Positions 1-7,271 of a DNA stretch of 33,998 nt are shown piece after piece. Origin of the DNA: Burkholderiales bacterium. GTDB lineage: Bacteria > Pseudomonadota > Gammaproteobacteria > Burkholderiales > Burkholderiaceae_C. Numbering within the stretch: position 1 is the first letter of the stretch; every line of letters starts with the position of its first letter. Made by a program: the position numbers and the translations under genes. The stretch lies in contig JAGWTL010000002.1 of NCBI GenBank assembly GCA_028869035.1, positions 1 through 33,998 of the forward strand. The letters are read 5' to 3'. Under the pieces are notes generated by a model. That model ran no database searches. It worked only from the letters and a program-made list of their open reading frames with translations, and was not told the DNA's origin.

Positions 1-1
1 G

Positions 2-1639
2 ATTGCGGAAGTGTCCGCCCGTTTCACCCTGGATGCGATGCCCGGCAAACAAATGGCCGTGGACGCCGACCTGAATGCTGGCCTGATCGACGAGAAGGAA
101 GCCAAGCGCCGTCGCGCCGAAATTGGTGAGGAAGCCGAATTCTTTGGCTCGATGGACGGTGCCTCGAAGTTCGTACGGGGCGACGCGGTTGCCGGCATCC
201 TGATCCTGCTGATCAACATTTTCGGCGGCTTCACGGTAGGCGTGCTACAGCACGACCTGACCGCCAGCCAGGCCGCCAACACCTACATTCTGCTGGCAGT
301 GGGTGATGCGCTGGTGGCCCAGATCCCCGGACTGCTGATCTCTGTCGCAGCCGCCATGGTGGTGTCACGCGTTGGTAAGGACAAGGACATCGGCAAACAG
401 ATCGTGGGCCAGATGTTTGTATCGCCGCGCGTGTTGGGTATCACCGCCTGCATCATGTTCATCCTGGGGGTGATCCCCAACATGCCGCACTTCGTGTTCC
501 TGACCATTGCGGCGATCCTGGCATGGGGCGCCTGGACACTGGCCCACCGCCCACCGCCTGAGGTAGTCAAGGAAGTTGCCGCGCCAGCCCCCAACGAAGG
601 AGAGGCATCCTGGGACGACCTGCAACCCGTGGATCAGCTCGGCCTGGAGTTGGGTTATCGCCTGATAGCACTCGTGGACAAGAACCGCCAGGGAGACCTG
701 CTTAACCGCATCAAGGGCGTGCGTCGCAAATTTGCGCAGGAGGTCGGATTCCTTCCCCCTCCAGTCCACGTACGCGATAACCTGGAGCTCAAGCCCAGCG
801 CCTACCGCATCACCTTGCGGGGTGTGATTGTGGGGGAAGGCGAGGCCTTCCCCGGCATGTACCTGGCCATCAACCCGGGTGGTATCACGACGCCCCTGAT
901 CGGCACCGCCACCACGGATCCCGCCTTCGGTTTGCCCGCACACTGGATTGACGAACGCCAGAAGGAAGCAGCGCAAATGGCCGGGTTTACCGTGGTTGAT
1001 TCCGAGACCGTGATGGCCACCCATTTGTCACACTTGATGCAGGTTCAGGCCTCCAGATTGCTGAGCCGGACAGAGACACAACAACTGGTGGAACACGTGG
1101 CAAAACTTGCGCCCAAACTGATTGAGGAAGTGGTTCCCAAGATGGTTTCCGTTGCCGTCTTTCAGAAGGTGCTGCAGCTGCTGCTGGACGAAGCCGTCCA
1201 CATCCGCGACATCCGCACCATCATCGAATCGATTGCCGAACACGCGACTACCACGGTAGATCCCGTAGAACTCGCCAAGCGCGTACGCGTGGCACTGTCA
1301 CCCGCGATCGTGCAGCAGATCTACGGCCCGACCAAGGAACTGAACGTCATCGCCATCGACCCGGCACTGGAGCGGCTGCTGATGCAGGCGCTGGCCAACA
1401 ACGCTGGGCCAGCACTGGATCCCGGTGTAGCCGACATGCTGTCGCGCCATGCGGCAGAGACAGCAATGAAGCAGGAAGAAGTGGGCGTACCGGCCTGCCT
1501 GCTGGTGCCCGATGCCATCCGCAATTCCATTGCTCGCCTGGTCCGCCGCGTAGCGCCACGCCTGCAAGTGCTCTCGCACAGCGAAATCCCAGAAACCCAC
1601 ACCATCCGCATTGGCCCCATCCTTAAAGGTGCAGCATGA
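2..1639 (+). CDS. flhA: Flagellar export gate protein FlhA (5' end outside window)
   Basis: FlhA is the large integral membrane component of the flagellar type III export apparatus; it forms the export gate and its cytoplasmic nonamer docks chaperone-substrate complexes. About 545 codons are visible of a usual ~690, and the reading frame is open to the window edge, so the N-terminal membrane helices are missing. Visible residues begin in the conserved cytoplasmic FHIPEP loop (ARFTLDAMPGKQMA, then DADLNAGLID). Hydrophobic stretches follow at about residues 60-80, 90-120 and 140-180. The FlhA-C cytoplasmic domain runs from about residue 190 to the end, including the conserved segment PGGITTPL. 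The GTG at base 11 is an internal Val codon and not the start. The stop overlaps the flhF start by 4 bases (ATGA), so the two are translationally coupled. Confidence 0.97.
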   Translation: MAEVSARFTLDAMPGKQMAVDADLNAGLIDEKEAKRRRAEIGEEAEFFGSMDGASKFVRGDAVAGILILLINIFGGFTVGVLQHDLTASQAANTYILLAVGDALVAQIPGLLISVAAAMVVSRVGKDKDIGKQIVGQMFVSPRVLGITACIMFILGVIPNMPHFVFLTIAAILAWGAWTLAHRPPPEVVKEVAAPAPNEGEASWDDLQPVDQLGLELGYRLIALVDKNRQGDLLNRIKGVRRKFAQEVGFLPPPVHVRDNLELKPSAYRITLRGVIVGEGEAFPGMYLAINPGGITTPLIGTATTDPAFGLPAHWIDERQKEAAQMAGFTVVDSETVMATHLSHLMQVQASRLLSRTETQQLVEHVAKLAPKLIEEVVPKMVSVAVFQKVLQLLLDEAVHIRDIRTIIESIAEHATTTVDPVELAKRVRVALSPAIVQQIYGPTKELNVIAIDPALERLLMQALANNAGPALDPGVADMLSRHAAETAMKQEEVGVPACLLVPDAIRNSIARLVRRVAPRLQVLSHSEIPETHTIRIGPILKGAA

Positions 1640-3039
1640 ACATCCAACGCTTTACCGCAGCCACTTCCCGCGAAGCCCTTGCCAAAGCCCGTATGGCCTT
1701 TGGCGACAGCACACTGATCCTGTCCAACCGGCCTACGGAACATGGCGTGGAAGTTGTCGCAACAGCCGAAGAAACCCTGGCGGCACTGGATCAGGATGCT
1801 GGTCCGGGCAACCCACGGCGCGCTGCGTTTGCACAGCGCGCAGCAGAGCCTCTGAGCTACAAGGATGTGGCCACCAAAGTCGAAGAAGACGCTGCCCAGC
1901 TGGCCATGAGCACCCTGTCGTTCCAGGACTACGTCCGCGAACGCATGGCCAAGAAGCGGGCCGAGGCGGCCCAGGCCGCGGCACAGGATGAACCACCGGC
2001 ACGCCAGCTGCCACGCATTATTCCGCCCGATCCCGGCCCGCAGAAGCCCAAACCCGTCCAGATCCGCAAGCCCGAGCCGCAACCTGCGGCGATGCCGGCC
2101 GGCATCGCCCAGGAACTGCACGCCATGAAAGCCATGATCGAAGACCGCTTCAACACGCTGAACTGGCTGGGCCAGGCGCGCCAGAATCCGATCCAGTCCA
2201 ATCTGATGCTGCGCCTGATTCGCGCCGGCTATTCCCCTGCCCTGTCCCGCACCATTCTGGAAAAGCTGCCGGAAAATCTGGATGCCAATGAGGCCGGACG
2301 CTGGGTCGTGGATGTGCTGGAGCGCAACGTGCGCACCGACGCCCGAAGCGCGAGCCTCACGGAAGAAGGCGGTACCTTCGCCCTGATCGGTGCCACCGGA
2401 GTTGGCAAGACCACCACCGCCGCCAAACTGGCCGGCATGTGCGCACTGCGCCACGGTGCGGCCAGTGTGGGCCTGATCACGCTGGACGCCTACCGGGTCG
2501 GTGCACAAGAGCAATTGCGCGCCTACGGAAAGATGCTGGGTGTGGTGGCTCACCTGGCGCATGACAAGGCGGCATTGCAGGATCTGCTGGGCCTGTTGTC
2601 CAACAAGAAAATGGTCCTGATCGACACCACGGGTCTGGCCCCACGCGATCCGCGCAAGCTGGAAATGATGGAACTGCTGGACCTGCCAGGCATCAAGCGC
2701 CTGCTGGTGCTCAATGCGGGCGGCCATGGCGATACGCTGGACGACACGGTGGCCGGATTCAAGACCGCTGGGCCACAGCAGGTGATCCTTTCCAAAATCG
2801 ACGAAGCCGTCAAACTCGGTCCTGCAATCGACGCCTGCATCCGGCACCAGCTGGTGGTACGCGGGGTCACCAATGGCCAACGCGTCCCGGAGGACTGGGA
2901 AGCTGCCGACTCCGGCAAGCTGGTCCGCGCCTCCCTGCGCGTGACCGGAGCCTCGGCCTACGACCCCCAGGCTTCGGATTTGGGCTTCATCTTCAGCCGC
3001 TCCAGTGGCGACACCCCATCGGAAGTTCTGCATGCTTGA
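1636..3039 (+). CDS. flhF: Flagellar SRP-like GTPase FlhF
   Basis: FlhF is a signal-recognition-particle family GTPase that sets the position of flagella, usually at the pole, by recruiting early basal-body parts at the membrane. The 467-residue protein has an N-terminal B domain ending in a Pro/Lys-rich linker (about residues 110-155), an N domain (about 155-240) and a G domain. GTPase motifs are clear: P-loop GATGVGKTT at 252-260, DAYRVGAQEQL at 284-294, DTTG at 330-333 (canonical DTAG) and the guanine-specificity motif SKID. The ATG overlaps the flhA stop, and the stop lies 8 bases inside the start of the next gene, so flhA-flhF-flhG-like-fliA behave as one operon. Length and motif order are normal for the family. 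Confidence 0.96.
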   Translation: MNIQRFTAATSREALAKARMAFGDSTLILSNRPTEHGVEVVATAEETLAALDQDAGPGNPRRAAFAQRAAEPLSYKDVATKVEEDAAQLAMSTLSFQDYVRERMAKKRAEAAQAAAQDEPPARQLPRIIPPDPGPQKPKPVQIRKPEPQPAAMPAGIAQELHAMKAMIEDRFNTLNWLGQARQNPIQSNLMLRLIRAGYSPALSRTILEKLPENLDANEAGRWVVDVLERNVRTDARSASLTEEGGTFALIGATGVGKTTTAAKLAGMCALRHGAASVGLITLDAYRVGAQEQLRAYGKMLGVVAHLAHDKAALQDLLGLLSNKKMVLIDTTGLAPRDPRKLEMMELLDLPGIKRLLVLNAGGHGDTLDDTVAGFKTAGPQQVILSKIDEAVKLGPAIDACIRHQLVVRGVTNGQRVPEDWEAADSGKLVRASLRVTGASAYDPQASDLGFIFSRSSGDTPSEVLHA

Positions 3040-3820
3040 CTTTCAGGTCCACCAGGCCAGCGGCCTGCAGGCCCTTGCGGCGCTGCGCGGCCCGCAGCTG
3101 ATCGCTATGGTGAGCCACGGTGACGAGCAGTCCGACATGCCCGTCCTGTGGAAACTGTGCTCTGCCTATCTGGAATTGGGTTACTCCGTCACCGTACTGG
3201 ACGCCACCAAAACGGAAAGCCCCGCTGAGCCTGGTTTGATCCGTTTGCTGGACGATGGTTTCTGGCCTGGCGGCAACAGCCGCCCGGAGGCCGCATGGCA
3301 AATCCTTCCGTCGGCGCGGGGCCTGCAAGAACTGCTCACCCGCACCAGTGGGACCGGTGTGTCCTGGCCACAATTGGCGCCGTTGTTTGACGACGACTCC
3401 GTGGTACTGGTCTACGCAAAGCCAGAAATCCTGGCAGCTTTGCTGCGTGACAGCGGCACACGTCCATTGCTTGCGGTATCCTCCAGCAAGAACGCGCTGC
3501 TGACCAGTTATCTGGCACTGAAGAGGCTGTTGATCGATGGCCGGGTGGAACCTACCATAGTTAATGTCAGTGGAATCGGCAGTACCGATGCGGAGAACAC
3601 CTTGCCCACGCCCGTCGCTGTCAATCTGGCGGAATGCGCCCGCAACTTTCTGGGGTACCAGGTCCGGATGCTGCGGATTTTGCCGCAACAGCGGGGAGCC
3701 GCACGGGACTATGATCTGAAGCCATTGGCCTCGCGCCTGTTGGAATCCGGCCTGACACTGGGTGCAAAAGCCGTCACCCCGCAGGCACCACGCACCGAGG
3801 CATTTGCAGGAACCCATTGA
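3032..3820 (+). CDS. FlhG/FleN-position protein lacking the Walker A motif (pseudo-ATPase)
   Basis: It sits between flhF and fliA, where FlhG (FleN/YlxH, the MinD-type ATPase that counts flagella with FlhF) is normally found. The 262-residue protein keeps the expected layout: a beta strand (LIAMVSHGD), a helix, then a second strand with YSVTVLDA, matching the spacing of FlhG's first strand, P-loop, helix and the 'VLLDAD' strand. The P-loop position (expected GKGGVGKS/T) reads HGDEQSDM, with no Lys or Thr able to bind nucleotide phosphate. The central parts still resemble the fold (VLVYAKPEILAALL, LLAVSSSKN, VEPTIVNV). I chose the ATG at 3032, which overlaps flhF by 8 bases; an upstream GTG-type start at 3005 would lie deeper in flhF. 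Position and fold pattern support an FlhG-like role. ATP hydrolysis is unlikely. A divergent, unrelated protein remains possible. Confidence 0.7.
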   Translation: MLDFQVHQASGLQALAALRGPQLIAMVSHGDEQSDMPVLWKLCSAYLELGYSVTVLDATKTESPAEPGLIRLLDDGFWPGGNSRPEAAWQILPSARGLQELLTRTSGTGVSWPQLAPLFDDDSVVLVYAKPEILAALLRDSGTRPLLAVSSSKNALLTSYLALKRLLIDGRVEPTIVNVSGIGSTDAENTLPTPVAVNLAECARNFLGYQVRMLRILPQQRGAARDYDLKPLASRLLESGLTLGAKAVTPQAPRTEAFAGTH

Positions 3821-4536
3821 TGTACACGGCAAAAGGCCAACTCGATCGCAACGCGCTGATCAAGCAATACCAGCCATTGGTGCGCCGGTTGGCGCACCAC
3901 ATGATGGCCAAGCTGCCCGCCAGTGTGGATGTGGATGACTTGATCCAGGTGGGTCTGATCGGCCTTTCGGATGCTCTGACCCGGTTTGAGGCCTCACAGG
4001 GAGTGCAGTTCGAGACCTTCGCCACGCAGCGTATTCGCGGTGCGATGCTGGACGAATTGCGCGACAACGACTGGATGTCGCGCGGTTCGCGCAAGAGCCA
4101 GAAGGAAATTGAAGTGGCAATGCGCAAGCTAGAGCACAAGCTGGGGCGCAGTCCGGCCGAATCCGAAATCGCCGCGGAGCTGGGCATGAGCCTGGCCGAC
4201 TACCAGTCCCTGCTGGGCAAGGTGCGTGGCACACAGCTGGTGTACCTGGAAGACATGTCACGCGGTGGAGAAGAAGATGACACCTTCCTGGATCGCCATG
4301 TCGCCGACGCCGACGCCGACCCGCTCAACATGTTGCGTGACCAGCGCTTGCGTCAGGGCTTGATTCAGGCGATCAAGACATTGCCCGAACGCGAGCAGTA
4401 CATCATGAGCATGTACTACGAGCAGGACATGAACCTCAAGGAAATCGCCGCCGTGCTGGGCATCACCGAATCGCGCGTGTGCCAGCTGCACAGCCAGTCG
4501 ATTGCGCGGTTAAGGGCGAAGATGCGCTCGCATTGA
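3820..4536 (+). CDS. fliA: RNA polymerase sigma-28 factor FliA
   Basis: FliA directs RNA polymerase to late (class 3) flagellar promoters and is held inactive by FlgM until the hook is complete. The 238-residue protein shows sigma-70 family regions in order: region 2 (YQPLVRRLAHHM, then VDVDDLIQVGLIGL and FETFATQRIRGAMLDELR), region 3 (about 85-140, including LGRSPAESEIA) and region 4 with its helix-turn-helix (LPEREQYIMSMYY, then LKEIAAVLGITESRVCQLHSQSI). Region 1.1 is absent, as usual for FliA. The ATG at 3820 overlaps the preceding stop by one base; a TTG three bases upstream is a weaker alternative. AGG lies about 10 bases upstream of the ATG. A sigma-28 promoter upstream of flgM in this window is a probable target. 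Confidence 0.97.
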   Translation: MYTAKGQLDRNALIKQYQPLVRRLAHHMMAKLPASVDVDDLIQVGLIGLSDALTRFEASQGVQFETFATQRIRGAMLDELRDNDWMSRGSRKSQKEIEVAMRKLEHKLGRSPAESEIAAELGMSLADYQSLLGKVRGTQLVYLEDMSRGGEEDDTFLDRHVADADADPLNMLRDQRLRQGLIQAIKTLPEREQYIMSMYYEQDMNLKEIAAVLGITESRVCQLHSQSIARLRAKMRSH

Positions 4537-4555
4537 GGGCCATGTACCTCAACAA

Positions 4556-4586
4556 AAAGGGCTGCGTGATGCAGCCCTTTCTTTTG
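4556..4586. terminator. Bidirectional Rho-independent terminator after fliA
   Basis: A perfect 10-bp stem, AAAGGGCTGC (4556-4565) with GCAGCCCTTT (4571-4580), closes a 5-base loop and is followed by CTTTT on the + strand. The - strand copy is followed by five T residues (the AAAAA at 4554-4558). It can end both the flhA-fliA transcript and the convergent lipoprotein gene whose stop is at 4621. Confidence 0.88.
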
Positions 4587-4620
4587 CGCGCGAGAAATTT
4601 ACGGCCGCAGAATCGCCGAT

Positions 4621-4884
4621 TCACTTGCACTCTATAACCAGCGTGTGTTCCGGAGTTGCGATAGTTCCACTCCCATAGACTGGCACCGCGATGGTTCCAG
4701 TTGCGCGATCGATGATCACGTAACCAGACGGGCAAATTTCGCCAGATTTTTTGTAGCAGGCGTCTAAAGCGTCGCCACAACGCATGGAATACGCGGCCTT
4801 CCCATTTGGTCCGACGAACTGTTGTGGATCGATCACTGTGCAGGCCGCAAGCAAAAGTAGTGGGGCGAGATGTCTAAGCTTCAT
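4621..4884 (-). CDS. Small putative lipoprotein, function unknown
   Basis: The 87-residue product starts with a short basic end, a hydrophobic run and a lipobox (LLAAC, Cys15), so it is probably lipid-modified and kept in the envelope. The mature part has conserved-looking cysteines in CGDALDACYKKSGEICPSGY, a pattern I recognise from small uncharacterised proteobacterial lipoproteins; the cysteines could form disulphides. The ATG at 4884 is preceded by a good Shine-Dalgarno sequence (GAGAGGAAG). It has its own promoter (4919-4947) and terminators on both sides, so it is a single-gene transcript inserted between fliA and flgN. Its base composition looks more AT-rich than the flagellar genes around it. 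Nothing in it ties it to flagella. Confidence 0.8.
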   Translation of the reverse strand: MKLRHLAPLLLLAACTVIDPQQFVGPNGKAAYSMRCGDALDACYKKSGEICPSGYVIIDRATGTIAVPVYGSGTIATPEHTLVIECK

Positions 4885-4918
4885 CGGGGCTTCCTCTCTT
4901 CGGCATCCAAGTGCCTAA

Positions 4919-4947
4919 TTTGTATCCGCAATAAGTCTGCAGGTCAA
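4919..4947 (-). promoter_or_regulatory. Sigma-70-type promoter of the small lipoprotein gene
   Basis: On the - strand TTGACC (plus 4942-4947) matches the -35 box at 5 of 6 bases. A 17-base spacer follows, then TACAAA (plus 4919-4924), which matches the -10 box at 4 of 6. The predicted start is about 30 bases upstream of the lipoprotein ATG at 4884. Confidence 0.6.
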
Positions 4948-4970
4948 AAGACCCCCAACCCATCCGCACA

Positions 4971-4994
4971 CAAAAAAGGCTGCCCACGGCAGCC
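4971..4994 (-). terminator. Rho-independent terminator of the flgA-flgM-flgN transcript
   Basis: Read on the - strand, GGCTGCC and GGCAGCC form a 7-bp GC-rich stem with a 3-base loop, followed by TTTTTTG (the A run at 4972-4977). It lies 23 bases past the flgN stop and also insulates the lipoprotein promoter at 4919-4947 from read-through. Confidence 0.88.
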
Positions 4995-5016
4995 CTTGTG
5001 TCGGGAGCGCTTCAGC

Positions 5017-5373
5017 TCAGGCTGAAAACGCCTTGTAGCTGCTGGCGCGACCGACCGGCGCATAGGTGCTCTTGCGCGTGGCCGGCACCAGGGCGTTGAG
5101 GGCGCTTTCGACCATCACGCTGCGGCGGATCAGGTTTTCGCGCTGGATGGACAGCAGGCCGGCCAGCTTCTTGAGACGAACACGCAGTTCCGGGCCGGCC
5201 TGCTGCGGCCCGCCCATCTGTTCCATGAAGGCGGCAAAGTCGCCGGCGGCCTGCCTGAGCCCCTGGCTGGCGCCTTCCAGCGCCCGCGGCTCACCGGTGG
5301 CCACGGCCGCCGCCACGGCCTCACACTGCAATTCGATCAGCAAGAGCGGTTTTTCAATTTCGGCGGGCAGCAT
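5017..5373 (-). CDS. flgN: Flagellar export chaperone FlgN-like protein
   Basis: FlgN is a cytoplasmic helical chaperone that carries the hook-filament junction proteins FlgK and FlgL to the export gate. This 118-residue protein is almost entirely predicted helix and acidic in its N-terminal half (LPAEIEKPLLLIELQCEAV), with a pattern matching FlgN: a long first helix, then RLKKLAGLLSIQRENLIRRS. It directly follows flgM by 19 bases, which is the standard flgM-flgN arrangement. It is short for FlgN (about 140 residues in enterics), as is common in beta-proteobacteria. The family call rests largely on position and general pattern because FlgN sequences diverge strongly. Its clients flgK and flgL are both in this window. 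Confidence 0.75.
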   Translation of the reverse strand: MLPAEIEKPLLLIELQCEAVAAAVATGEPRALEGASQGLRQAAGDFAAFMEQMGGPQQAGPELRVRLKKLAGLLSIQRENLIRRSVMVESALNALVPATRKSTYAPVGRASSYKAFSA

Positions 5374-5392
5374 GGGTTCTTTCCATAGGGGA

Positions 5393-5713
5393 TCAGTTCT
5401 GCGTGCGGTTCAGCATTTCCTGGGCGTTGGACAGCAATTTGTCGGCGATCACTTCGGGGTTGACGACATAGGTGCCGTCCTTGATGGCCTGACGCACCGC
5501 ATTGACCTTCTCGGTATCGATGTCGGCAGCTTCGCTGCGGTTGGCCTGTTCCAGGCTGCGCACCGTGGTGGAGACGGTGACCGCCACGCCGCTGGAACTG
5601 GCCGTGCTGGTGGCCGTAGCCGCCGCTTCCTTTTTCGCAGGTGCAGCCGCGCCGGACGCCGCTGCCGGCGGTGTCGAAACTTTGGGCAAGTCTGCCGGTT
5701 GACCTACTTTCAT
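5393..5713 (-). CDS. flgM: Anti-sigma-28 factor FlgM
   Basis: FlgM binds FliA and blocks class 3 flagellar transcription until it is exported through the finished hook-basal body. The 106-residue protein has a long low-complexity Ala/Pro/Ser/Thr region (about 10-55), typical of its disordered export-competent half. The conserved sigma-binding C-terminal part follows: DIDTEKVNAVRQAIKDGTY, then VNPEVIADKLL. I chose the ATG at 5713 because GGAGAA sits 5 bases upstream; an in-frame TTG at 5725 would add four residues but has no such site. A strong sigma-28 promoter lies 69 bases upstream, so FliA should drive synthesis of its own inhibitor, a known circuit. Confidence 0.95.
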   Translation of the reverse strand: MKVGQPADLPKVSTPPAAASGAAAPAKKEAAATATSTASSSGVAVTVSTTVRSLEQANRSEAADIDTEKVNAVRQAIKDGTYVVNPEVIADKLLSNAQEMLNRTQN

Positions 5714-5781
5714 CGCGTTCTCCAAAACTGCCGCAGGTAGAAGCTACCCGCCGGAAGGGCATGCTTTGCCCCGTACGTTGG

Positions 5782-5808
5782 GTATCGGCAGCATCATGAC
5801 TGACTTGA
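5782..5808 (-). promoter_or_regulatory. Sigma-28 (FliA) promoter of flgM-flgN
   Basis: On the - strand TCAAGTCA (plus 5801-5808), an 11-base spacer and GCCGATAC (plus 5782-5789) match the FliA consensus TAAAGTTT-N11-GCCGATAA at 5 of 8 and 7 of 8 positions with exact spacing. It lies in the flgA-flgM gap. The leader it would produce contains a small hairpin, GGTAG/CTACC, around 5736-5748. Confidence 0.85.
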
Positions 5809-5841
5809 GGCTTTTCTCCGCTTTTCCTGCGTTTGACGCGC

Positions 5842-6582
5842 TCACATCTCGACCTGGACAGTACGGGCATCCAGAACCGTGGCAGTAAGCACGCGCCCAC
5901 TATCCATACGAACCTTGGCCAGCTGGCCTACCACCCCCGGCGACAGGGCCTGGGCCTGGGAACTGATCTGGAAACCCCCGCCCTGCACCAGCACCCGCAC
6001 CTGGGCGCCGGCCTGGAAGACCTGGGCGGGGCGCACCATGTTCTGGCGCAGGGTCTGGCCGGTGCCCAGGGCGCGGGCGGCCACCTGGCCCTGCCAATCA
6101 CCCGGCCCGGCCAGCGCGGGGCTGGGCTCGGCCGCCCAATCCACCTCGGCCAGCATCACATCGTCGGCCTCCAGGGCACGGCCCGGCGCCACGTCACGGC
6201 GCAGCACCCAGGCCGATCCGGTGGCCTTGACGCTCACCGGCATGAAAACATTCCAGCGCACGGCGCCGTCCAGGCAGCGCAGGCCGATGCGGCCCTGGCC
6301 CCAGAGACGGCTGCCCGGCGGCAGATAGGCTTCGACGCGCGCGCAGGGGGCCAGCTTCAGGCGGCTGTCCAGCGCCCCCAGCGTGGCCTGCAGGCGCACG
6401 GGTTGTCCGATGCGGGTCGCCTGGGTGGACAGGGCCTGGTCCACCCAGCGCTGCGCCAGCGCCGGCAACTGGGCCTCGCCGCTCACGGCCTGGGCCTGGG
6501 CCGGCAGCTGGACACAAGTCCAGGCGAGCAGGGCCAGCGCGGCGCGGGTCCACATCGTTCTGCCTGTCTGATTCACCTGCAT
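5842..6582 (-). CDS. flgA: Flagellar P-ring assembly chaperone FlgA
   Basis: FlgA is a periplasmic chaperone needed to assemble FlgI into the P ring. The 246-residue protein starts with a Sec signal peptide (basic MQVNQTGRTMWTR, hydrophobic core, cleavage likely after QAQA near residue 31). An N-terminal domain with two cysteines (about 79 and 102) follows, then a SAF domain from about 125 (WVLRRDVAPGRALEADD, then GQTLRQNMVRP) and the C-terminal beta barrel (ALSPGVVGQLAKVR). The ATG at 6582 has AGGAG nine bases upstream. It is transcribed divergently from flgB, as in many flagellated proteobacteria. flgM downstream has its own promoter, so flgMN can be made both with flgA and independently. 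Confidence 0.95.
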   Translation of the reverse strand: MQVNQTGRTMWTRAALALLAWTCVQLPAQAQAVSGEAQLPALAQRWVDQALSTQATRIGQPVRLQATLGALDSRLKLAPCARVEAYLPPGSRLWGQGRIGLRCLDGAVRWNVFMPVSVKATGSAWVLRRDVAPGRALEADDVMLAEVDWAAEPSPALAGPGDWQGQVAARALGTGQTLRQNMVRPAQVFQAGAQVRVLVQGGGFQISSQAQALSPGVVGQLAKVRMDSGRVLTATVLDARTVQVEM

Positions 6583-6680
6583 GAGTTGCGTCTCCTGTCC
6601 GAGCGTCGTCGTGGGGTGTTACAAAAAAGTGCTCAGGACTCCACCCACATTGCCGACTATACGTACAGGCCCAGCGCGTA

Positions 6681-6722
6681 AAGCCGGCAAATGCGCAGCT
6701 TTCCCCCTGTATTTCGGGGGCT
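6681..6722. promoter_or_regulatory. Candidate FlhDC-type operator between flgA and flgB
   Basis: An imperfect inverted repeat lies in the 228-base divergent gap. Left arm: AGCC-N3-AAATGCG (6682-6695). Right arm: TGTATTT-N4-GGCT (6708-6722). The AAAT cores are separated by an 18-base centre. This resembles the paired FlhD4C2 half-sites (AANG(C/G)-N2-3-AAATANCG) known at enterobacterial class 2 promoters, including flgA/flgB. It is a resemblance only. No convincing sigma-54 or sigma-28 site was found in this gap. Confidence 0.4.
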
Positions 6723-6810
6723 CGATCATTCAAGTTCTTCCCATAATTTCCGTACGGGGTCCCAGCCAGCACCCGCCCCAGGGGCCCCACCGACCGCAGA
6801 GGTGATCACC

Positions 6811-7230
6811 ATGTTCGACAAACTGACCGGCACACTGGACTTCCACGGCAAGGCCCTGGTGCTGCGCGCCGAACGCCAGCGCACCATCGCCAGCAACATC
6901 GCCAATGCCGACACCCCGGGCTACGTGGCCCGTGACTTCAATTTCCGCGAGGCCATGAGCCAGGCCCTCGACAGCTCCAGCGCCGCCGGTCTGGCCCAGC
7001 CCACGGCCAGCGCGCCCGACCCGCGCCACCTGCCGCTCACGGCCAGCGGCAGCGCGCTGGGCTCCAAGCTCGGCTACGGCGTGCAGACCCAGCCGGCCAT
7101 GGACGGCAACAGCGTGGACCTGGACCGCGAGCGCGGCAATTTCGTCGACAACGCGGTGCGCTATGAATCCACCCTGCGTTTCATTAACGGCACTTCGCGC
7201 ACGATCTTGAGCGCGATCTCCGGCCAATAA
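6811..7230 (+). CDS. flgB: Flagellar proximal rod protein FlgB
   Basis: FlgB is one of the proximal rod proteins linking the MS ring to the distal rod. The 139-residue product has the N-terminal rod/hook motif (LRAERQRTIASNIANADTPGY), the central loop typical of FlgB, and the C-terminal heptad region (VDNAVRYESTLRFING). I chose the ATG at 6811 because GAGGTGATC precedes it and the N-terminus MFDKLTGTLDFH matches the family; longer in-frame starts would add an implausible basic/Pro-rich extension. It is the first gene of the twelve-gene flgB-L operon, expressed divergently from flgA. Confidence 0.96.
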   Translation: MFDKLTGTLDFHGKALVLRAERQRTIASNIANADTPGYVARDFNFREAMSQALDSSSAAGLAQPTASAPDPRHLPLTASGSALGSKLGYGVQTQPAMDGNSVDLDRERGNFVDNAVRYESTLRFINGTSRTILSAISGQ

Positions 7231-7271
7231 GGCACAGACCAGCCGCTGAACCGGCATAAGAAAGACACATC

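Noticed and set aside
1321..3033. A 570-codon open frame on the - strand across flhA and flhF
   Set aside because: It lies opposite two genes with intact motifs and has composition typical of an antisense shadow.
6583..6810. Sigma-54 or sigma-28 promoter in the flgA/flgB gap
   Set aside because: I found no TGGCAC-N5-TTGCA match and no GCCGATAA-like box with correct spacing on either strand.
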